Assembly: GCA_949893755.1 (NCBI GenBank)
Contig: CATLCV010000027.1
Span: 1 to 38,506 of the forward strand
From: an uncultured Lachnospiraceae bacterium
Lineage (GTDB): Bacteria > Bacillota > Clostridia > Lachnospirales > Lachnospiraceae
Direction of reading: 5' to 3'
DNA: 38,506 bases
A model generated the notes under the pieces. That model had not been told where the DNA came from. It ran no database searches and worked only from the letters and a program-made list of their open reading frames with translations. The first letter of the stretch is position 1, and the number at the start of each line of letters is the position of its first letter. A program made the translations under genes and the position numbers. Shown here piece by piece: positions 32,429 to 38,506 of the stretch.

Positions 32429-33076
32429 ATGGCAGAGATGAAGAACATCTGCGGGAAGATCCCGCTGGAACTGCATACAAAAGTAAGGCAGGAAATTGAA
32501 CAGAGGGAGATCAGCACACAGCAATTCATACAACAGGTCATTGAAGAACATTTCACAGAAAAAGGAGGACAGGTCAGCATGGCAGTAAGGACAGTGGCGG
32601 TACAGGTATCAGAGGAACTCTTCGCAAGATTTAAGGCGGCGGTAGCAAAGAAGGGATGCAAACAGAAGGACTTTTTGATCGCATTGATCGAAAAGGCGAT
32701 TGAAGAGATCGAGGCGGAATTCGGGGAAGAACAGCATCCTGCGGAATCGGAGGAAGAGACGCAGATGGAAGAGCCACCTGCGGAGCAGGAAGAGGAATCC
32801 GGAGAAGCAGAGACCGAAGAAGCAGAAGAACCGGAGGAAGATGAGATTGGGGAAGCAGGAGAAACGGTAGAGCCGGACGCAGGAGAAACTGAAGAATCAG
32901 AGGAACTGGCAGAGTCAGAAGCCGAAGGAGCAGAGGACGCTCCGGAAGGGGAATCCGAAGAGTCAGCGGATGCGGAAGAACCCGAGGAATCTGAAAATAG
33001 CGAAGCACCCGACTCGGAAACGGATAACACAGACGAATCGGAGTGGGAAGCAGACGATACGGCCACAGAAGAATAG
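32429..33076 (+). CDS. RHH-like DNA-binding protein with long acidic tail
   Basis: A 215-residue protein in two parts. Residues 1-105 hold two similar segments (CGKIPLELHTKVRQEIEQRE and VAVQVSEELFARFKAAVAKK), each a strand followed by two helices, like tandem ribbon-helix-helix domains. Residues 106-215 are an unbroken Glu/Asp/Ser/Ala low-complexity tail. Such tails can mimic DNA or keep a DNA-binding domain soluble. It follows leader copy 3 and the parM-parR pair, so a role in partition or regulation of the element is plausible. A clean terminator follows. Confidence 0.72.
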   Translation: MAEMKNICGKIPLELHTKVRQEIEQREISTQQFIQQVIEEHFTEKGGQVSMAVRTVAVQVSEELFARFKAAVAKKGCKQKDFLIALIEKAIEEIEAEFGEEQHPAESEEETQMEEPPAEQEEESGEAETEEAEEPEEDEIGEAGETVEPDAGETEESEELAESEAEGAEDAPEGESEESADAEEPEESENSEAPDSETDNTDESEWEADDTATEE

Positions 33077-33123
33077 GAATCGGATCAAGGGGCTAAAGTG
33101 AAAGCAGTATAATCATAAAGAAG

Positions 33124-33157
33124 AAACGGTATGGAATGAACGCCATACCGTTTTTTT
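33124..33157 (+). terminator. Rho-independent terminator
   Basis: AAACGGTATGG (33124-33134) pairs perfectly with CCATACCGTTT (33143-33153) around an 8-nt loop and is followed by a run of T. It separates the RHH gene from the amidoligase operon. Confidence 0.92.
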
Positions 33158-33182
33158 CTGCATAGAAGCAAGGAGGGACAGG

Positions 33183-34130
33183 ATGGATCTCAAAGAGCAA
33201 TTCTATGGAACGGAGATCGAGATGACAGGGATCACGAGGAAGCATGCCGCTGAGGTGGTCTCGGAAATGTTCGGTACTTCCATTTACCACAGGAGCTCCT
33301 ATGATTCCTGGTGTCTGTTAGACCGGGAAGGAAAAGAATGGAAATTCGTGTCTGACAGCAGCATCAATCCGGAGCGGAGAGCCGGTAGACAGATGGTTCC
33401 GGCAGGTTTGGAATACTGCACGGAAATGGTAAGCCCCAAGCTGGCCTATGAGGAAATGGGAAAGCTGCAGGAAGTGGTGCGCTGTTTGCGAAGAAATGGA
33501 GCCAGGGTAAATTCCTCCTGTGGCCAACACGTGCATGTGGATGCCTCCAACCATACGGCAAGGAGCCTCAAAAACGCATTGACGATCATGTATTCCAAGG
33601 AAGATATCCTGTTTAAAGCATTGAAGGTGCAGACGGAAAGAGAAGAAGAATACTGCCGGAAAGTACGCCCGGCGGTATTGGAGAAGATCCGGAGGATGCC
33701 AAACAGCAACATTTCAATGGAAAAGCTGAAACGGGCATGGTATGAGGGCGGGGATTACAGCGGCCAGCATTATAATTGGTCGAGGTATTATGCGCTAAAT
33801 CTCCATGCGGTGTTTTCAAAAGGCACCCTGGAATGGCGGTGTTTTGAGAGTACCCTCCACGCAGGGAAAGTGCGGGCGAACATCACGCTCGCGCTTGCCA
33901 TTTCCGCCCAGGCGATCAACCAGAAATGTACCCATATGAAAAAAACAGAGATCACGGAAAACCCGTGTTTTACGTTCCGTACCTTCCTGCTCCGGCTGGG
34001 GCTCATCGGGCCGGAATATAAAAATGTCCGGGAGCACCTGCTGGAAAACCTGGAGGGCGACCCTGCATGGAGGTATGACAAGAGTACATACAAATGCTTA
34101 CAGAAAAAAGATGTGGGAGTGGAACGGTAG
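33183..34130 (+). CDS. Amidoligase-family protein
   Basis: A 315-residue member of the amidoligase family, which shares the glutamine-synthetase-like COOH-NH2 ligase fold. Visible motifs are the metal/nucleotide segment YGTEIEMTGITR (about 8-19), GLEYCTEMVSP, GQHVHVDASNHT with paired histidines (about 118-129) and TLEWRCFEST near the C-terminal half. Published comparative work predicts that these enzymes form gamma-glutamyl or peptide amide bonds in neighbourhoods with gamma-glutamylcyclotransferase-like genes, as seen here. The ATG follows AAGGAGGGACAGG. Substrates are unknown. Confidence 0.85.
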   Translation: MDLKEQFYGTEIEMTGITRKHAAEVVSEMFGTSIYHRSSYDSWCLLDREGKEWKFVSDSSINPERRAGRQMVPAGLEYCTEMVSPKLAYEEMGKLQEVVRCLRRNGARVNSSCGQHVHVDASNHTARSLKNALTIMYSKEDILFKALKVQTEREEEYCRKVRPAVLEKIRRMPNSNISMEKLKRAWYEGGDYSGQHYNWSRYYALNLHAVFSKGTLEWRCFESTLHAGKVRANITLALAISAQAINQKCTHMKKTEITENPCFTFRTFLLRLGLIGPEYKNVREHLLENLEGDPAWRYDKSTYKCLQKKDVGVER

Positions 34131-34177
34131 AGCTGAACAATTACAAATATGTGAAGAAATAAAACAACAGAAGGAAG

Positions 34178-34678
34178 GTGCGAAACATAGAGAACCAATT
34201 TTATTTTGCCTATGGCAGTAACATGAATCTGGAGCAGATGGAATACCGGTGTCCGGATGCCAGGGTGGTGGGAACTGTCCGTCTGGAAGATTACCGCCTT
34301 GCGTTTTGCGGGAGGCCGGCAGGAAATGGGGTGGCGACCATTTTCCCGGAGGAAGGAAGCCAGGTGGAAGGTGTATTATGGGAGATCACGCCGGAATGTG
34401 AAAAGAGCCTGGATGGATACGAGGGGTATCCGTATCTATATGGAAAGCAGACAGTCCGTGTGCGGAATAAAGCAGGAATGCAGATGGATGTAATGGCGTA
34501 TGTCATGAACGCACCCTACAAGGATACCCTGTCCAGCCCGTCAACCCTATATCTCGAAGGGATTTTAGATGGGTGCAGGCAGAATGGGATGCCGGTAAAA
34601 CCCATCCGGGACGCAGTGAGATGGACAAAAAAGGAAGCGGCAAAGACAAAGAAACGCCACAGGGATATGGAAAGATAA
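34178..34678 (+). CDS. Gamma-glutamylcyclotransferase (AIG2-like) family protein
   Basis: A 166-residue protein with the GGCT signature FAYGSNMNLEQM (residues 9-20) and the catalytic-glutamate region SLDGYEGYPYLYG (about 77-89). The family removes gamma-glutamyl groups as 5-oxoproline or acts on gamma-glutamyl amines. It lies 47 bp after the amidoligase, and the pair could make and trim a gamma-glutamyl modification. The proposed GTG start has AAGGAAG almost touching it, so the start is uncertain by a few codons. The C-terminus is basic. Confidence 0.87.
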   Translation: MRNIENQFYFAYGSNMNLEQMEYRCPDARVVGTVRLEDYRLAFCGRPAGNGVATIFPEEGSQVEGVLWEITPECEKSLDGYEGYPYLYGKQTVRVRNKAGMQMDVMAYVMNAPYKDTLSSPSTLYLEGILDGCRQNGMPVKPIRDAVRWTKKEAAKTKKRHRDMER

Positions 34679-34719
34679 GATTCAGATAGACGATTAGAAC
34701 TGAGAAAAAGGAGAATACA

Positions 34720-37347
34720 ATGACATTTCATAAAATGAGAACAAGGCTTGCGGCCTTCGGGCTGGCATTGGTCATGGGGCTGTTCCCGATGGGGAGTGTT
34801 TCCCCTGCCTATGCAGCAGAGGAACCGGCCGGCCAGCAGGAAAATGTGACACCAGAGAATACGGAAGAAGAAAACGCACAGAAAACCATCCAGGCACAGC
34901 ACCGTGTCGTAGCGGAGGATCTTACAATAAAAGTGAATGACAAAACTTTTTCGATAGGAACCAGCCTGGAAGGAATCCGGTTTGACCCGGAACAGGATGC
35001 GGTTTCTTTCTATAAGGTCGTGGGGGATGATGGAAGCGAATACCAGCCCTACAAGGCAGGAACCTATACCGCCAGTTATCTGGTCACGCCCAAAGACCAG
35101 CAGGAGTGCTACGTGGTCACCCGTAAGATCATTTTGACGGATACGGAAGGCATGGCAAATGGATCAGATAATGGTGGAGATAAGCAGAAAACGGATACCG
35201 ACCCAGAGGACGGGCCGGAGTCGGATACCGATATAGGAGCAAAAAAAGACTCGGAACTGAATCAAGACTCAGAGTCAAAAAAAGACCCGGAATCTGATCA
35301 GGATTCAGAGTCAAAAAAAGACCCGGAATCTAATCAAGATTCAGAATCGAAAAAGAATACAGAACTGAATCAGGATTCAGAAACAAAGAAGAATGAGGAG
35401 CTTGATCAAGATTCAGAAGCAAAGAAAGATGCAACCTCCGGGGAAAAAACGGAGAGCAGGCCGCAGGGTACAGCAAAGGTGAAGATCACGGTCAGTGGGA
35501 AAGAAGATACGGAAGAATCCCTGTCCAAGCTGCAAAAAGACCTTGCGGAGGGAAAGATGATGATTGTTTCCGCAGCCGGAAGCACTTTCGAATCTACCGA
35601 TCCGGTTGTAAATTTAGAGAAGGGAGATACTGTCCGGTATCCGGATCCTCTCGGGGATTCTGAGACCAGCTGGTTCCAGGTCAATGGCAGGGTTGCCTAT
35701 TGTCTGGAAAACCAGAAGCCAGCCGCTTTCTCCGTAGATACCGTTTCCGCTATACTGGATTCCAATGAGAACCTGCAGAAAGTTTTATACTATGGATATG
35801 GCGGTAAAGGAGATTTAACCGGGGAAGCCCTTTCCGGAAAAAGTGAGGAAGAGAAATATGTATATACCCATATCGCAGCGAACTACGCATATATAGGTGA
35901 CGCTGGGCTTATGGGATGTACGCAGGAGGATCTGGCAAAAGCGGGCGTAATGGATTATATTGATTTTCTATCCCAGCAGGAAAACCCGCCCAGTAACAGG
36001 CTGTCGCTCTCCGCTACCTCTGTAGATGCCATCCAGGACGGTGACCTCCAGAAAACACCCGAGATCCGGTTGGATGGGGACAGCAGGAATGATATCGAGA
36101 TCAGCGTCCCCGAAGACATTACCTGTTATAACGTGACCAGGGAGGAATCGGCCACCAATGGAACCATAAAAATCTATGGCGGCGATTCGTTCTGCCTTTC
36201 CGCCAAAATGGATGTAGACGGGCAGTATGATTCCGGGGGGTTGATTTGTTCCATAAAAGATGGCTGGAAGCTTTTGGCGTTGGCCTCCGGAGAGGGAAAA
36301 GAGGAGATCGATGTTTATGAATCCCCGTCCGCAGAGCCGGTTCGTTTCACTGTGAATTGGCTGGAGCAGGCAAAGATCAGCCTGCTGAAAAAAGACCAGG
36401 ATACAGACGATCCAGTAGTGGGGGCAGTATATGGCATTTATAAAGATTCCCAATGCAAGGAGCTGCTGATGGAAATGCCGGAGACCGGGGAAAACGGAAA
36501 AACAGCCAGTGGGTATTTTGATACGGAATTAAAGCAGGTTTATGTAAAAGAGCGGAAAGCGCCGGAGAAGTACCTGCTGGATTCCAATGTTTATCCAGTG
36601 GATGTGGAAAATCAAAAAGAGATCGAACTGACGGTTTATGATATCCCTGAAAACACGGAGCAGGAAAACAAGCCAACGGAAATACATGCCACCAAGATCG
36701 ACGCAGTCACCGGGGAGCCACTGGAGGGTGCTGTGCTGCAGTTGGCGGATGAAAAAGGAAACCTGATCGAAGAGTGGACAACTACAAAAGAAGCCCATGT
36801 AATCTATGGGCTGCCGGAGGGAGAGTACATCCTGCATGAAAAAATGGCGCCCTATCAGGAGGGCTATGTATCGGCATCCGATCTCACGTTCCAGGTATCG
36901 GAAGAAAGCGTGGCAGAGATGGAGATGAAGGATGAATACTCTAAAATAGAGTTTTCTGTTCAAGACCAGACCACAGGGAAAACACTTCCGGGCGTCACGT
37001 TACAGATCGTTGGCCAGGACGGCAATGTCCTGAAGGAATGGGTCACAGACGGTAAACCGTACCGTGTGGAGAAGCTTCCGGTAAATGAGGAATTGACCCT
37101 GCGGGAAACCGCTGTGCCAAAGGGCTATGTGATTTCAAAGGAAGCGAAATTCATGGTAACGGATACGGAGGAAATCCAAAGCATAGAAATGAAAAATACC
37201 AGAGGGTCAGACACTACCTCCGCATCAGGAAACACCTCTGCTCCAAAGACAGGGGATGCGCTGCATTTGTTTGCGGTATTTCTTTTCGCAGGTCTGTTCT
37301 CATTCCTTGTGCTGGCAGTGCTGCTGATACGCAGGAGAAAAAGATAG
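34720..37347 (+). CDS. Thioester/Cna-B domain cell-wall-anchored adhesin
   Basis: An 875-residue surface protein. Signal peptide 1-33 ends in SPAYAA. A linker (about 173-238) has tandem 11-residue repeats of the DQDSESKKDPE type. A thioester-type domain follows, with C328 in VAYCLENQ and Q402 in GCTQEDLA, the pair expected to form an internal Cys-Gln bond that can attach to host surfaces. Three Cna-B-like domains begin near residues 545 (ISLLKKDQDTDD), 655 (IHATKIDAVTGEP) and 745 (FSVQDQTTGKTLPG). The end has APKTG (841-845, a sortase motif variant), a membrane helix and RRRKR. The ATG follows AAAAGGAG. Pilin-like or adhesive roles on conjugative elements are known for this class. Confidence 0.9.
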   Translation: MTFHKMRTRLAAFGLALVMGLFPMGSVSPAYAAEEPAGQQENVTPENTEEENAQKTIQAQHRVVAEDLTIKVNDKTFSIGTSLEGIRFDPEQDAVSFYKVVGDDGSEYQPYKAGTYTASYLVTPKDQQECYVVTRKIILTDTEGMANGSDNGGDKQKTDTDPEDGPESDTDIGAKKDSELNQDSESKKDPESDQDSESKKDPESNQDSESKKNTELNQDSETKKNEELDQDSEAKKDATSGEKTESRPQGTAKVKITVSGKEDTEESLSKLQKDLAEGKMMIVSAAGSTFESTDPVVNLEKGDTVRYPDPLGDSETSWFQVNGRVAYCLENQKPAAFSVDTVSAILDSNENLQKVLYYGYGGKGDLTGEALSGKSEEEKYVYTHIAANYAYIGDAGLMGCTQEDLAKAGVMDYIDFLSQQENPPSNRLSLSATSVDAIQDGDLQKTPEIRLDGDSRNDIEISVPEDITCYNVTREESATNGTIKIYGGDSFCLSAKMDVDGQYDSGGLICSIKDGWKLLALASGEGKEEIDVYESPSAEPVRFTVNWLEQAKISLLKKDQDTDDPVVGAVYGIYKDSQCKELLMEMPETGENGKTASGYFDTELKQVYVKERKAPEKYLLDSNVYPVDVENQKEIELTVYDIPENTEQENKPTEIHATKIDAVTGEPLEGAVLQLADEKGNLIEEWTTTKEAHVIYGLPEGEYILHEKMAPYQEGYVSASDLTFQVSEESVAEMEMKDEYSKIEFSVQDQTTGKTLPGVTLQIVGQDGNVLKEWVTDGKPYRVEKLPVNEELTLRETAVPKGYVISKEAKFMVTDTEEIQSIEMKNTRGSDTTSASGNTSAPKTGDALHLFAVFLFAGLFSFLVLAVLLIRRRKR

Positions 37348-37384
37348 TGTCAGGAGGAAGAATAGATTCGGCAGGGTGAATATT

Positions 37385-37670
37385 CGGAGATGTCTGAAAG
37401 TGCGGGAAAAGTGCAGAATCTGAAACACAGAGAGCTTCTTCCCGGAAGAAGTGTTTGAAAGTACTGGAAAAGTGCAGAATTTGAGACAAGGCGTGTTCTT
37501 TCTCGGAGCAGGAACCCAGAGAAGTGTGTTCGAAAGTACCCGAAAAACGCGGAATCTGAGACAAGGCGTGTTCCCCTTCCAGAGGAAGTGTTCGAAAGCA
37601 CCCAAAAAGTGTAGAATCCGAGACAAGAAGTGTTCTTTTTCAGAGAAAGTGTTCGAAACCGCATCTCCGA
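37385..37670. repeat. Degenerate tandem array of about 62-75-bp units
   Basis: Four to five units carry GTGTTTGAAAGT or GTGTTCGAAAG, then AAAAGTGCAGAAT-like text, then GAGACAAG (37483-37490, 37558-37565, 37620-37627) and a GTGTTC end. The minus-strand reading is open and gives a repeating peptide, but it lacks a ribosome site and coding character. The two motifs also occur near 30.1-30.8 kb. Confidence 0.75.
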
Positions 37671-37841
37671 ACCAGAGCGCAACGTTCCGTTTACTCTTGC
37701 GGTGGAGATGAAGCGAACAGATATCAATTTTAGTTTTTGGTTAAAAAATGTTGCCACAAAACAGCGATAAAAATACCAGGCAGGAGATGTCCTTTTACAC
37801 AAGGAATTTCTCCTGCCTTTTTTGAAAGGAAGGTGTCGGTT
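37671..37841. promoter_or_regulatory. Leader and terminator/attenuator before metK
   Basis: GGCAGGAGA (37779-37787) pairs with TCTCCTGCC (37809-37817), with inner TCCTT/AAGGA, then six T (37818-37823). The metK ribosome site GAAAGGAAGG follows at once. A terminator this close to a start codon suggests attenuation of metK; if instead it ends the upstream transcript, metK has no room for its own promoter after it. No SAM riboswitch core was recognised upstream. Confidence 0.65.
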
Positions 37842-38506
37842 ATGAGACGATTTTATACAGCGGAATCGGTGACGGAAGGGCATCCGGATAAACTCTGCGA
37901 CCTGATCGCGGACAGCATTCTGGATGAATGCCTGAAGCAGGATCCGGAGGCAAAGGTGGCCTGTGAGGTACTGGCTACGAAGGGGAATATCCTGATCGCC
38001 GGGGAGATCACCAGCAGATATGAACCCTACGTGTTCTGGACGGCAAAGGAAGTCCTGGAGAAGGTGGGATACCCAGCCGGAGAGATCCACATGGATGCCC
38101 GGATCCATCACCAGAGTCCGGATATCGCAGGGGCGGTGGAATACCCGTGGGAGAAACGGAAAGGGATGCGGGAACAGACTTTTGAAATGGAGTACGGCGC
38201 AGGAGACCAGGGAGTCATGATCGGTTATGCCTGCGAGGAAACCCCACAGAAGATGCCCATGCCAGTGGTGCTGGCAAACCGGATCACGGCGGAATTGTCC
38301 GCCTGCAGGAAGAGCCGGTATATCCAAGGAATCCTGCCAGATGGGAAAGCCCAGGTGACCGTGGAATATGAAAACGGAAAACCCGTCCGTCTGGACAGCG
38401 TGGTGGTCTCCTGCCAGCATGAGGAAGAGAAGGATTTGCGGATGCTGGAAAAGGAAATCCGGGAGAAAGTACTTCTTCCGGCACTGCGCCTGCTCCCTCC
38501 GGATGG
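37842..38506 (+). CDS. metK: S-adenosylmethionine synthetase, element-borne, partial
   Basis: The first 221 residues of a methionine adenosyltransferase that runs off the window. ESVTEGHPDKLCDLIADSIL (8-27) is the ATP/metal-binding signature, and YGAGDQGVMIGYACEE matches the methionine/ATP loop. The start ATG follows GAAAGGAAGGTG. Between these motifs it is compact and diverged (EVLEKVGYPAGEIHMDARIHH) compared with housekeeping MetK. That and the location in mobile DNA suggest a second, accessory copy, perhaps feeding element-encoded methyltransferases. Confidence 0.9.
   Translation, partial: MRRFYTAESVTEGHPDKLCDLIADSILDECLKQDPEAKVACEVLATKGNILIAGEITSRYEPYVFWTAKEVLEKVGYPAGEIHMDARIHHQSPDIAGAVEYPWEKRKGMREQTFEMEYGAGDQGVMIGYACEETPQKMPMPVVLANRITAELSACRKSRYIQGILPDGKAQVTVEYENGKPVRLDSVVVSCQHEEEKDLRMLEKEIREKVLLPALRLLPPD

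Larger units (their letters stand above)
24533..38506. mobile_element. Left part of a large integrated element (ICE or plasmid-like)
   Basis: The left boundary is placed where the ABC ATPase reading frame loses homology, between 24530 and 24534. All genes beyond are accessory: modular DNA-binding repeats, DUF4240, an XRE repressor, ParM/ParR-like partition genes, an RHH protein, amidoligase, a thioester adhesin and an extra metK. Several intergenic repeats occur only on this side. The right end, integrase and transfer genes are outside the window, so the class of element is unresolved. Confidence 0.75.

Noticed and set aside
37385..37670. CRISPR array
   Set aside because: The units are degenerate, of uneven length, and have no constant repeat with unique spacers; no cas genes are near.
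37680..37841. SAM riboswitch upstream of metK
   Set aside because: I could not find the conserved core of SAM-I or other SAM riboswitches; only a terminator-like hairpin is present.
37350..38420. Minus-strand 356-codon open frame opposite metK and the tandem array
   Set aside because: The metK frame on the plus strand has clear family motifs; the minus frame only reads through the repeats and shows no coding signals.

Overview
The window looks like a chromosomal segment of a gut-type Firmicute, most likely Lachnospiraceae (Clostridium cluster XIVa). This rests on strong AGGAGG-type ribosome sites, the ROK/GatY sugar cluster, the gltBD pair, a DUF4430 lipoprotein next to an ECF S-component, and a large Clostridia-style integrated element. 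Genus cannot be set from the sequence alone. No rRNA or tRNA gene was seen.

Layout. (1) 1-122: the 3' end of a group II intron (domains V and VI), ending about 30 bp before a solute-binding lipoprotein gene. (2) 155-10371: a same-strand cluster for an unidentified sugar: substrate-binding lipoprotein, L-fucose-isomerase-like protein, AGE-family epimerase/isomerase, ROK repressor, MFS transporter, ROK kinase, GatY/KbaY-type class II aldolase, DUF4432 aldose-epimerase-like protein and a small P-loop kinase. The logic would be uptake, isomerisation to a ketose, phosphorylation, then aldol cleavage. (3) 10374-16775: an intergenic palindrome, a promoter, gltB-gltD (glutamate synthase) and a strong terminator. 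(4) About 16820-18286: a cobalamin riboswitch, then a DUF4430 lipoprotein and an ECF S-component, read as a corrinoid uptake unit. (5) 18408-19781: a MATE exporter, preceded by a palindromic intergenic element. (6) 19815-21831, minus strand: a compact three-gene module of XRE regulator, ImmA/IrrE metallopeptidase and PIN-like protein with a perfect consensus promoter. (7) 22091-24565: a two-component system and an ABC ATPase gene cut off inside Walker B.

(8) From about 24533 to the window end, content changes completely, and the interrupted ATPase gene marks the left junction of an integrated element. It carries a modular-repeat protein, DUF4240, a GNAT-like protein, several unknown genes, an XRE repressor, a ParM-like actin with a probable adaptor, an RHH protein with a very acidic tail, an amidoligase plus gamma-glutamylcyclotransferase pair, a thioester/Cna-B wall-anchored adhesin and an element-borne metK that runs off the window. 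No integrase, relaxase or conjugation gene lies inside the window, so calling it an ICE or integrated plasmid is inference.

The most interesting non-coding signal is a roughly 85-nt structured leader present four times in the element. It sits directly in front of ribosome sites and shows compensatory base changes between copies. A second repeat family (GAGACAAG / AGTGTTCG motifs) is shared between the region before parM and a tandem array before metK.
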